20,125 nt of DNA from positions 1 through 20,125 of IMG/VR virus record IMGVR_UViG_3300027754_000540; one strand, written 5' to 3'. The DNA comes from a virus. Below, in pieces: positions 8,886 to 15,767 of the stretch. The notes beneath the pieces are model-generated. The model made no database searches. It had not been told where the DNA came from and was given only the letters and a program-made list of their open reading frames with translations. Made by a program: the position numbers and the translations under genes. Numbering within the stretch: the first letter of the stretch is position 1; each line of letters starts with the position of its first letter.

Positions 8886-10835
8886 TCAATTTTGGTTATA
8901 TTCGTATAAAATATGACCGCAATCCCAAATACGATCATATCCATTTAATTTCATGTTTTCCCACTCACTTAAAGATTTATCAAAATGTTTTAATTTTTTT
9001 TCCAAAGTATGCTTCGCAAACCCAAATCTGTGAAATCTAATGTCTTCTCCAACCCTAAAATACCAATAATTAGGATCGGTATCCTTACTCCTCTCAAATT
9101 TCATCTTTTCATATAAATTACCTACGCTATATCGTTTGTCAGCGTAAGTAACCACTTTCTTGGGTTTGTATATCTTAACAAACGCGTCAAATAACTTGCT
9201 CGCAATACCCACAATTCTTTTATTAGTAGCAAACCGCAATAACTCATACTCACCATCCATTGATGATTTTTTTCCCATCGCAACTCGCCTCTTACCAAAT
9301 GTCATAACCGCAACCAATTCATTATTATAATACGCCCCAAATTTAATTGATGCAGGACAATTCCCCTGTACATGATTGTTGTTCAAAAAATATTCACAAT
9401 CACGTATTTCAGTTAGTTTACACTTTCTCGCATATATAGACTTTTCATGGTTCTCACACAATATATGACGCAATTTATCTTTAACAATCTGCTTGCGGTA
9501 TACCCACTCATCCTCAAAAATATGAATCAATCGTATACCCTTTTTATTACATATATCAGTTTTATTTAAATGATATTTTCTTGATTTTCCACCATTGCTT
9601 TCACTGTGCCAAAATAATCCGTTATATTCTATAGCAACTTTCTTGTACGGTATATAAACATCCAACTCTAACCCATCTAATATATCTCTATTGTTTTCAA
9701 CCACATTATCAACACCAACCAAACTTTTTACATACTCACCAATCTCCCTCTCATTCAAACTAAAACCCGCAATATAAGGTTCACACTTCAAACACCGAGG
9801 CAAATGCCCGCCGTCAATGTGATCCTCAAATATATCGTCACATTTTTTGCACTGAAATTTATATTTGTTTTGTTTGTTAGTGTCAATATAATCATCCAAT
9901 TCAAAACAAGCAATACAGTTGCTTTTTTCATTTATTCGTTTTATAATGGAAATATATAATGTTTTCTTCAATGTAATCATCATTTTTTTCTTCAACTCTG
10001 GTCCATTTACGGGTATCTTTGTTCCATATTTTTGAATATTTTCCTCATAAACGTTGTCCATTGTTTCTTTGTGTTGAAAAATGTTATCAACCCCATAATT
10101 TTTTTGAAAAGTTTCCTTAACCTTATCTTTAATTTCATCGGACTGTGATGCATTTGGTACCCCATATTTTTCTATGTTTGATGCTTCACTTTTTTGTTGA
10201 AAATTTTCACTTTGAAAAAAACAATCTACGCCGTATTTTTCTATGTTTGTAGCCTTTGCTTTATCCACAATTTGCTTATATTTAAACACGTTATCAACCC
10301 CATATTTTTCCAAACATGTCTGTTTAGCTTTTTCAGCATTAACATATGCTGAATTGCCATACTTTTTAAGCTTGGTTTGCTTTATTTTATCAATCCGATC
10401 GGGTTGGCTCGCAACATACACACCGCTACATTTGGCATCACAACATTTTTGCTTTCTGAAAATTAAAGACTCAAATTCATTATTACAAACCAAACATTTT
10501 TTGGTCTCATAATAATGATGACGAGTTTGTTTGTTTTTCTCAATCATCGTCTGTGACCTTTGATTAGCAGTTGAACGATTACTACACTTTTTACTGCAAT
10601 ACTCTGTATACCCGACCAGAAATGACTTGAATTTCGTTTCTTTGTTACATTGTTTACATTTTCCTGCCCCATGAATGTGTTGATACAATTTCTCACCAAA
10701 AGTGTTTCCGTTATATTGTATGTTAATTGTTTCGTAAAAAGACTTGTGACGAGCCTTGATTATTTGAACATAAACATCAGGCTTCTCATTGATCAATTTT
10801 AATATTTCTTCGTTAGTCATCTTATATACTTTCAT
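8886..10835 (-). CDS. Large homing-endonuclease-like protein: zinc fingers, KYG repeats, EDxHD-type nuclease, GNAT/Mom-like C-terminus
   Basis: A 649-residue protein. I place the start at ATG 10835 (MKVYKMTNEE) or 10820. The frame is open further upstream, but that would run through the tail tube terminator and into its gene. Domains in order: cysteine clusters C60/C63, C80/C84, C114/C117 and C131/C136 (zinc-finger-like); six KYG-type repeats at 158, 177, 200, 223, 246 and 269; further CxxC pairs 307/310, 329/332 and 348/351; a nuclease core with E390-L-D392, E403, H410, H422 and the block from H438 to E443 (HIFEDEW), which resembles the EDxHD/Vsr-like homing endonucleases; and a C-terminal domain at about 480-600 with ELLRFA, GIASKLFDAFVKIY, VVTYAD and LYEKMKF, resembling GNAT or Mom-type enzymes. 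It is paralogous to the gene at 11526-13037. Probably a mobile free-standing nuclease; DNA cleavage is inferred from family knowledge. Confidence 0.75.
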   Translation of the reverse strand: MKVYKMTNEEILKLINEKPDVYVQIIKARHKSFYETINIQYNGNTFGEKLYQHIHGAGKCKQCNKETKFKSFLVGYTEYCSKKCSNRSTANQRSQTMIEKNKQTRHHYYETKKCLVCNNEFESLIFRKQKCCDAKCSGVYVASQPDRIDKIKQTKLKKYGNSAYVNAEKAKQTCLEKYGVDNVFKYKQIVDKAKATNIEKYGVDCFFQSENFQQKSEASNIEKYGVPNASQSDEIKDKVKETFQKNYGVDNIFQHKETMDNVYEENIQKYGTKIPVNGPELKKKMMITLKKTLYISIIKRINEKSNCIACFELDDYIDTNKQNKYKFQCKKCDDIFEDHIDGGHLPRCLKCEPYIAGFSLNEREIGEYVKSLVGVDNVVENNRDILDGLELDVYIPYKKVAIEYNGLFWHSESNGGKSRKYHLNKTDICNKKGIRLIHIFEDEWVYRKQIVKDKLRHILCENHEKSIYARKCKLTEIRDCEYFLNNNHVQGNCPASIKFGAYYNNELVAVMTFGKRRVAMGKKSSMDGEYELLRFATNKRIVGIASKLFDAFVKIYKPKKVVTYADKRYSVGNLYEKMKFERSKDTDPNYWYFRVGEDIRFHRFGFAKHTLEKKLKHFDKSLSEWENMKLNGYDRIWDCGHILYEYNQN

Positions 10836-10869
10836 ATATAAGTATAATCCATTTAGTGAAAAAGTCAAC

Positions 10870-10905
10870 AAAAAATCCTCTTTATACTTTAAATAAAGAG
10901 GATTT
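10870..10905 (-). terminator. Rho-independent terminator after the tail tube gene
   Basis: A perfect 12-bp stem (10873-10884 with 10894-10905, AAATCCTCTTTA and its complement) with a 9-base loop. Read on the minus strand it is followed by six T (10870-10875). It lies 21 bases after the tail tube stop and 35 bases before the nuclease start, so it would separate the highly expressed tube gene from the nuclease. Confidence 0.8.
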
Positions 10906-10926
10906 GAAAGAAATATGTAGAAACAA

Positions 10927-11418
10927 TCAATATTGGAGCACGCAATAATCCACCGCAATCGTAATACCGACTGTAAGAGGTTCCCCCGAATCAGTATAGT
11001 CACCTTCACCGAAATCGGCGTTCGTAATAAAGGCTCCTTTTAATGTCCATTCACTCACTTTATCTCCGACAGGTCCTAGAATATTTAGAGTGAGATCCTT
11101 TTTGTAGAAATCACTATATCCATCTCTTCCGGTAACCGACTCATGTGACAATCGTATCCACTCCATGATTGCTTGAGCGCCGCTTGGAACGATGGGGTTA
11201 TATAGTTCCATGGTGATATCGTCCCAAGTGGTTCGACCCTTATAGTATCGTTCTTGGTTGATGTGTTGTATGGTTTTCTTTTCGCTTTTTACGGTTGGGA
11301 GTTTGCATTTTCTTACGAGGAAGCTTGGAATGCCGTCCGCGTATAGCACAAAGCGATTTTTGACTTGTGGTTCAAAATTCGTGTAGAATATCTCATTACT
11401 GTTCAATAAATCTGCCAT
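10927..11418 (-). CDS. 19: Tail tube protein, gp19-like
   Basis: A 163-residue protein, the same length as T4 gp19. It begins MADLLNSNEIFYTNFEPQVK and continues NRFVLYADGIPSFLVRKCKL, the expected N-terminal pattern (N-R-F ... G-I-P-S-F ... K-x-x-x-P). The middle contains WDDITMELYNPIVPSGAQAI followed by MEWIRLSHE, and the C-terminus has WTLKGAFITNADFG followed by a strand with TVGITIAVDYCVLQY. Gp19 rings polymerise into the inner tube through which DNA passes. The gene has its own terminator and a 107-base upstream gap shared with a divergent nuclease gene, so it is probably transcribed on its own, as expected for a protein needed in many copies. Two related nuclease genes flank it. No strong Shine-Dalgarno sequence is seen. 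Confidence 0.92.
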   Translation of the reverse strand: MADLLNSNEIFYTNFEPQVKNRFVLYADGIPSFLVRKCKLPTVKSEKKTIQHINQERYYKGRTTWDDITMELYNPIVPSGAQAIMEWIRLSHESVTGRDGYSDFYKKDLTLNILGPVGDKVSEWTLKGAFITNADFGEGDYTDSGEPLTVGITIAVDYCVLQY

Positions 11419-11525
11419 AAAGTTTATATAGTTTTGTTATTTGTTTACATAAAATAAATATCATGAAATATTAATTTTTTAGGTTTTTTTATAAAATATT
11501 TAATAGTTATTCAATATAAGAATCA
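11419..11525. other. Divergent AT-rich intergenic region between tail tube and nuclease genes
   Basis: The 107 bases are almost all A and T and must hold the starts of both the tail tube transcript and the plus-strand nuclease transcript. ATATTTAT occurs on the minus strand at 11454-11461, 36 bases before the tail tube ATG. No convincing -35/-10 pair or Shine-Dalgarno sequence is visible for either gene. Confidence 0.4.
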
Positions 11526-13037
11526 ATGTATATTTATATGTCTAGAAAACTTAATAAAAAATTTTGGTTGACTGTGAATTGTAAACACTGCAACAAACAA
11601 TTTATGTGTAGGATATCAAAGCCTCGCATTTTTTGTGGTATAAAATGTTCATCCAGCGATGTGGATTTAAATAAGCAAAGATTGAAAAACCAAAAACAAA
11701 CAAACCTTGATCGTCACGGAGGTCATCATATGAAAAGTGGTGGTGTTGAAAAATGCAAGGCTACCTTATTAGTTAAATATGGTGTTGACAGTTATAGCAA
11801 ATTACCTGAATACAGAATTCGTGTGAAAAAAACATTATTTGAAAAATTTGGGGATGAAAATTATTTAAATGTAGAAAAAGTTAAAAAAACATGTTTAGAA
11901 AGATACGGAGTTGATAATATATCAAAATTAAATCGTGTGTCAGAAAAGACATCTGAAACTAAAAAATCAAACCATTATGATTTTTTATTGGATCACTGCA
12001 AAGAAAAATCTCTTGAATTTTTGTGTGACAAAGAAAATTATAATGGGTATCATTTTAGCAATATTTATAAAATTAAATGCAATGTTTGTTTAAAAACATT
12101 TGAAAGCACGGTTTATAACTTGCATAATATTTTTTGTGATTATTGTGATCCCGAGAAAATTACGTCTGTTGAGAGTCAATTTTATAGATTCTTGCAAGAA
12201 ATTTTGGACAAAGATGTTGTTATAAAAAGAAATGATAGAACGATATTAAATGGCAAGGAATTGGATTTTTATATACCCGAATTAAAGATTGCGTTTGAAA
12301 TAAATGGGTTATATTGGCACAGTGAATTTGCGGGCGGGATAAATAAAAATTATCATCTCAACAAAACGAAATCTTGTATGCATTACGGTATCACGCTTGT
12401 TCATATTTTTGAAAATGAATGGATTCATAAATCGGATATAGTAAAATCGGTAATCAAATCTTTGTTAAATTTGACAAAAGCTAAAATTTATGGTAGAGAG
12501 TGTATAATAAAAGAAATAGATATAAAAGCTAAAAATGACTTTCTTGCAAAAAATCATTTACAGGGTGAAGATAAATCAACAGTAAAGCTTGGGTTATATA
12601 AAGATGAAAATCTTTTGAGTGTGATGACATTTAGAAAAGCTTCAAGATTTGAAAAAACAAGTGAATGGGAATTAGTTAGGTTTTGCACATTAATTGATAC
12701 TGTTGTAATAGGTGGAGCGAGTAAATTACTATCATATTTTATAAAAACTTATCATCCAAAAAATATTGTGACTTATAGTGATCGTAGATTTTTTACCGGC
12801 AAAATTTATGAAACATTGGGATTTAGATTTGTTGATATCACGCCATGTGGGTATTATTATATCATAAATAAATACAAAGACTTAAGACACAGAATGTCTT
12901 TTCAAAAACATAAAATAAAGAATTTTTTAAACGTGTTTGATTCAAATTTATCAGAATGGGAAAACATGAAAAACAATGGATATGACCGAATTTGGGATTG
13001 TGGTAACAATAAATACTACTTAAAGTTATCAGATTGA
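11526..13037 (+). CDS. Homing-endonuclease-like protein, paralogue of the 8886-10835 gene, opposite strand
   Basis: A 503-residue protein on the strand opposite to the tail genes. The start is ATG 11526, or ATG 11538 (MSRKLNKKF). The order matches its paralogue: cysteine cluster C19/C22, C37/C41; KYG-type repeats at 63, 84, 107 and 126; CxxC pairs 185/188 and 204/207; a nuclease core with E245-L-D247, E258, H265, H277 and H293-I-F-E-N-E298; and a C-terminal domain with WELVRF, GGASKLLSYFIKTYHP, IVTYSD and IYETLGF. Both proteins end with a near-identical LSEWENMK-NGYDRIWDCG motif. It has fewer repeats and a shorter zinc-finger region than the 649-residue protein. The 3' end overlaps the convergent nucleotidyltransferase gene by 9 bases. 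The region is visibly AT-richer than the tail genes, consistent with transfer. A site-specific DNA nuclease is likely; the target is unknown. Confidence 0.75.
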   Translation: MYIYMSRKLNKKFWLTVNCKHCNKQFMCRISKPRIFCGIKCSSSDVDLNKQRLKNQKQTNLDRHGGHHMKSGGVEKCKATLLVKYGVDSYSKLPEYRIRVKKTLFEKFGDENYLNVEKVKKTCLERYGVDNISKLNRVSEKTSETKKSNHYDFLLDHCKEKSLEFLCDKENYNGYHFSNIYKIKCNVCLKTFESTVYNLHNIFCDYCDPEKITSVESQFYRFLQEILDKDVVIKRNDRTILNGKELDFYIPELKIAFEINGLYWHSEFAGGINKNYHLNKTKSCMHYGITLVHIFENEWIHKSDIVKSVIKSLLNLTKAKIYGRECIIKEIDIKAKNDFLAKNHLQGEDKSTVKLGLYKDENLLSVMTFRKASRFEKTSEWELVRFCTLIDTVVIGGASKLLSYFIKTYHPKNIVTYSDRRFFTGKIYETLGFRFVDITPCGYYYIINKYKDLRHRMSFQKHKIKNFLNVFDSNLSEWENMKNNGYDRIWDCGNNKYYLKLSD

Positions 13038-13703
13038 TTTCTGATTATCGTATGATTTGACCGCAGCATTTCGTAATTTGTCTAGATGTCCTCTGTTGCG
13101 AAGTAATTTAAAAACTAGATTTTCATTACTTAATTCGCCTTTTCTGTCTAGTCCTTGTTGTCGGAGGTCGTATATATCTTTTAATACTTGTTTTATGCGT
13201 TCGAGATTATTTTCTTTGATTGCGCCATTAATTTTTGAAAGAGAATCGTTATACTTTAATTGAATTAATTGTTGATCTACTTCAAAATTTTCATATTTTG
13301 GATTGGTTATCCAGCTTCCTGTGAGTAGTGAATAAACTCCACTGGATCTATTTATTTTTGTGACGTTCTGAATATACACCTCGACATTATATCCGTGTAA
13401 GTGAATGTCATGTTTGTTGTTCCAGTCTGATTTTAATCCATTAACATACTTTTCAACCAATTCAATGTTTGAATCTACATTTTTAAAATCTATCACCAGG
13501 TGAACATCGAGATCACTATTCTTTGACCAGTTATAATTAGCGAGGCTTCCTACGAAAAGTATATCTCTAACAGGAGCAGTTAATTCAGTTTGTTTATAAA
13601 AATCATTCGCAATTTCCGTGAGTTTTTGTCGAATCTCTTTTTTGAGAATCATTCCATCCCATACGTCAGGACTTAGATTTGTGTTATATATTTGAAATTT
13701 CAT
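13029..13703 (-). CDS. Nucleotidyltransferase-fold protein (pol beta superfamily)
   Basis: A 224-residue protein with the minimal nucleotidyltransferase signature. G52-S53 (FVGSLANYNW) is followed by D64 and D66 in NSDLDVHLVID, and a third acidic residue, E108, sits in the strand YNVEVYIQ. These match the metal- and nucleotide-binding residues of the family. C-terminal to this is a helical region (about 140-220). The family adds nucleotides to proteins, RNA or small molecules; the substrate here cannot be read. The start ATG overlaps the stop of the HAD gene (ATGA), so the two are translationally coupled and may act in one pathway. Similar pairs occur, in my recollection, in other T4-like phages. 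The 3' end overlaps the convergent nuclease gene by 9 bases. An intact active site suggests a functional enzyme. Confidence 0.75.
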   Translation of the reverse strand: MKFQIYNTNLSPDVWDGMILKKEIRQKLTEIANDFYKQTELTAPVRDILFVGSLANYNWSKNSDLDVHLVIDFKNVDSNIELVEKYVNGLKSDWNNKHDIHLHGYNVEVYIQNVTKINRSSGVYSLLTGSWITNPKYENFEVDQQLIQLKYNDSLSKINGAIKENNLERIKQVLKDIYDLRQQGLDRKGELSNENLVFKLLRNRGHLDKLRNAAVKSYDNQKSI

Positions 13704-14332
13704 AGATTTGTTCGACTATATCCACAGGTTTCTTTAATAATCGACAATGTTGCATTGAGTTCTTTTATGGTTTGATTTGCGTCTCTGAACACAATACCCT
13801 CACCTCCTGATGCAATAAAAGATTCTACATTCTTATAAAGATCATCTATCAACACACTCGACTTGGTAGCGAATCTAGCTTTATCGGTTCCAGAATCGGC
13901 GTAGTTTATAACATAACCAGATAAGTGTTTATCGATCCAATCTTTCTTGCCTGTTTCTATTTCTGAGATTCTCATTTCTGCCTCTTTCTTGAAATTTTGA
14001 CGAAATTGATCAGCACTTGTGCTGGTAAGAATTTGAATTTTTATATTTGGATTCTTTGATAATTCTGTGATATATTTTTTTAATATATTAAAGTCTGGCA
14101 TTGGATCCATTTGGTTCCAGAATTTTACGCCGTGATTTGTTATAATTTCCCAAAATTTAACTGTTCCCCTTTTTCTTTCAAACGATATGGGTTCTTCGTT
14201 AGTAAAATGAACAAACTGTTTGTCAAAGTCACATAAAACACCATCCATATCAAAGTATACAGTGATGATTTGTTGTTCTTCTAAAAGATTTGCATCCTGC
14301 ACTTCTTTTACTAAGTCCTTTAATCGAATCAT
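13700..14332 (-). CDS. HAD-superfamily phosphatase, 5'-nucleotidase-like
   Basis: A 210-residue protein with the HAD motifs. Motif I is YFDMDGVLCDF with D28 and D30 as nucleophile and acid/base; motif II is ILTSTS (101-106); a lysine region follows (KKDWIDKHL, 129-137); motif IV is SVLIDD with D163/D164 binding magnesium. Between motifs I and II is a FW-rich helical cap (FWEIITNHGVKFW). Size and pattern fit deoxyribonucleotidase-type 5'-nucleotidases, which dephosphorylate nucleoside monophosphates, but the substrate is inferred. The first 20 residues (MIRLKDLVKEVQDANLLEEQ) lie before the domain and resemble a T4 capsid-targeting peptide. Translation is coupled to the nucleotidyltransferase. 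The start is ATG 14332, with an ATATTTAT element 6-13 bases upstream and no Shine-Dalgarno sequence. Confidence 0.8.
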   Translation of the reverse strand: MIRLKDLVKEVQDANLLEEQQIITVYFDMDGVLCDFDKQFVHFTNEEPISFERKRGTVKFWEIITNHGVKFWNQMDPMPDFNILKKYITELSKNPNIKIQILTSTSADQFRQNFKKEAEMRISEIETGKKDWIDKHLSGYVINYADSGTDKARFATKSSVLIDDLYKNVESFIASGGEGIVFRDANQTIKELNATLSIIKETCGYSRTNL

Positions 14333-14361
14333 ATATAATAAATATCAGTGACTATATTAAC

Positions 14362-14390
14362 TTGACAAACTATTATAATTATGCTAATAT
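14362..14390 (+). promoter_or_regulatory. Sigma70-like promoter, plus strand
   Basis: TTGACA at 14362-14367, a 17-base spacer, then TAATAT at 14385-14390. The -35 box is a perfect match and the -10 box is near-consensus at ideal spacing. It points toward 14400, away from the HAD gene, and no gene starts before the terminator at 14471-14512. It is the best promoter match I found in the window. Confidence 0.6.
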
Positions 14391-14395
14391 AGCAG

Positions 14396-14512
14396 CATAG
14401 TAGTTAAGTTAATGTTGTTGCTATTATTTAAATATTAAATGTTTAAGTTAAAGTAACTGAAAACAAAAGAAAAAAGCAGCTACAAACATAAATATTTCTG
14501 CAGCTGCTTTTT
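14396..14512 (+). ncRNA. Candidate small non-coding RNA, about 115 nt
   Basis: A transcript from the promoter at 14362-14390 would start near 14396 and end at the hairpin at 14471-14512, giving about 115 bases with no gene in it. The longest plus-strand frame I see inside is 8 codons (ATG 14412). AGCAGCA (14391-14397) can pair with TGTTGCT (14416-14422) if the start lies slightly upstream, which would give a 5' hairpin. The remainder is AT-rich. The promoter and terminator are seen directly; the RNA itself is inference. The terminator may serve only the minus-strand genes. Confidence 0.3.
14471..14512. terminator. Bidirectional rho-independent terminator
   Basis: An 11-bp perfect stem, AAAAAGCAGCT (14471-14481) with AGCTGCTTTTT (14502-14512), and a 20-base loop. 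The arms supply T-runs on both strands. On the minus strand it follows the stop of the 92-residue gene by about 16 bases and would end that two-gene operon. On the plus strand it would end the candidate small RNA. Confidence 0.75.
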
Positions 14513-14527
14513 GTAAAAAACTTCAGT

Positions 14528-14806
14528 TTATTTTTTAGCTGGCACAAATGTGCCATCTGATAATGAAAAATTGCCGTCACCATAAGTTTCAGCAATTCCG
14601 TTAACCCAATCTTGTTCTTCTTTTTGAATATTCATATATTCTTCTCTGGTCTTAGTCTCAAGATCAGCAAGATTCTTGATTTTTTCATCCAGATCTAAAC
14701 GTTCTAAATAAAATTGACCAAATTGAAATATTTTACTCTGATACTTGTCTTGAATCTTCTTCAGTGATTCAAGCTCTTCGCTTTTTAATTTAATTGGGTC
14801 GGACAT
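14528..14806 (-). CDS. Small helical protein of unknown function
   Basis: A 92-residue acidic protein. Residues 1-70 look like a long helix or coiled coil (LKSEELESLKKIQDKYQSKI, then LERLDLDEKIKNLADLETKT), followed by WVNGIAETYGDGNFSLSDGT and FVPAKK. The C-terminal 'YG-G--SL--GTF-P' pattern is familiar to me from small proteins of T4-like environmental phages, without a known function. It starts 1 base after the stop of the 69-residue gene, so the pair is co-transcribed and probably coupled, and the operon ends at the hairpin at 14471-14512. There are no cysteines, signal peptide or membrane segment. Confidence 0.65.
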   Translation of the reverse strand: MSDPIKLKSEELESLKKIQDKYQSKIFQFGQFYLERLDLDEKIKNLADLETKTREEYMNIQKEEQDWVNGIAETYGDGNFSLSDGTFVPAKK

Positions 14807-14807
14807 A

Positions 14808-15017
14808 TTATTGTTTAGTAGCTTCTAATTCAGATGCAACTGATGCAATAACTTGATCTGCTTGTTTTTGTGCGTCAAAAGCAGCGGGATTAAGTCTACG
14901 TTGTAATTCTTGATTTAAGAATCGAATATTGGATTGACACACGTCCATTCTCGACATCTCATCATAAGCCAAAGCTTTTAATTCTGTAACTGTGTATTCA
15001 CTAATTTGTTTTTCCAT
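14808..15017 (-). CDS. Small helical protein of unknown function
   Basis: A 69-residue protein predicted by eye to be almost all helix (ISEYTVTELKALAYDEMSRM, then IRFLNQELQRRLNPA, then an Ala/Gln-rich tail). It is the first gene of a two-gene minus-strand operon with the best upstream region in the window: a GAAAGGA Shine-Dalgarno sequence 9 bases before the ATG and a sigma70-like promoter before that. This suggests early or strong expression, unlike the AT-rich, Shine-Dalgarno-poor starts of the tail genes. No domain is recognised. Confidence 0.65.
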   Translation of the reverse strand: MEKQISEYTVTELKALAYDEMSRMDVCQSNIRFLNQELQRRLNPAAFDAQKQADQVIASVASELEATKQ

Positions 15018-15026
15018 ATGTAATAA

Positions 15027-15063
15027 TCCTTTCTATAACACTTATATATATAAACCGTTTCAA
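15027..15063 (-). promoter_or_regulatory. Sigma70-like promoter and Shine-Dalgarno site of the 15017-14528 operon
   Basis: On the minus strand, TTGAAA (15058-15063), a 17-base spacer and TGTTAT (15035-15040) form a moderate sigma70-like promoter. GAAAGGA (15027-15033) lies 9 bases before the ATG at 15017. The -35 box and -10 box match five and four of six consensus positions. Confidence 0.45.
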
Positions 15064-15116
15064 AAAAATATTAATTATAATTGACGGTTAATTTTTATAT
15101 GTTATTATATCATCAT

Positions 15117-15767
15117 ATGAAAATTGTTTTTTGTCTTCCAGGCCGAAGCTTTAGCGGCAAATTCTTGCAATCGTGGTCAAACCTTCTTGCAACATGTACA
15201 TCGAGAGGATATCAAGTTAGTTTACAACAAAATTATAGTTGTAACATATACTATGTCAGAAACATGTGTTTGGGTGGAAACACCATGCTTGGATCAAACC
15301 AAAAACCATACAACGAAGAATTAGATTATGACTATATGTTATGGATCGACTCAGACATTGTATTCACGGTAGATAACTTTGATAAATTGCTTAGTCACCA
15401 AACGGATATCGTAAGCGGTTTATACCTTATGGAAGGCGGACAACAATTCGCCACGGTTGAAAACTGGGACGAGAACTTCTTCGTGAGAAATGGTTATTTC
15501 AAATTTTTATCTCCAAACGATCTTCAAAACAAAACAGAACCATTTCCGGTTAATTATACAGGTTTTGGGTTTATGTTGATAAAAAAAGGAGTGTTTGAAA
15601 GTATGGAATATCCGTGGTTCAGGCCAGAATTCGTGCAAGTTGGAAACTGCAAAGATTTCACAATGGAAGACGTTGCGTTTTGTAGAGAAGCAACCCGAAA
15701 AGGATACAAAATTCTTGTTGATCCAACCGTAATAGTTGGACACGAAAAATCAATAGTTTTAATTTAA
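15117..15767 (+). CDS. Glycosyltransferase, GT-A fold
   Basis: A 216-residue protein on the strand opposite to the tail genes. I chose ATG 15117 (MKIVFCLPGRSFSGKFLQSW) because it begins with the first beta strand of the fold. A TTG at 15081 and an ATG at 15099 in the same frame would add only a short non-domain extension. WIDSDIVF carries the metal-binding D78-x-D80. Further on are NYTGFGFMLIKKGVFE, an acceptor-loop pattern, then MEDVAFCREATRKGYKILVD and a final GHEK, whose histidine could be a metal ligand. The family transfers sugars from nucleotide-sugars. In phages such genes modify DNA, virion proteins or host surface glycans; the acceptor here is unknown. It stands alone between the fibre module and the small-protein operon, like an inserted accessory gene. 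Confidence 0.78.
   Translation: MKIVFCLPGRSFSGKFLQSWSNLLATCTSRGYQVSLQQNYSCNIYYVRNMCLGGNTMLGSNQKPYNEELDYDYMLWIDSDIVFTVDNFDKLLSHQTDIVSGLYLMEGGQQFATVENWDENFFVRNGYFKFLSPNDLQNKTEPFPVNYTGFGFMLIKKGVFESMEYPWFRPEFVQVGNCKDFTMEDVAFCREATRKGYKILVDPTVIVGHEKSIVLI

Noticed and set aside
10836-11009. Longer start for the 649-residue nuclease at 11009
   Set aside because: The extension would overlap the tail tube gene and read through its terminator; ATG 10835 or 10820 fits better.
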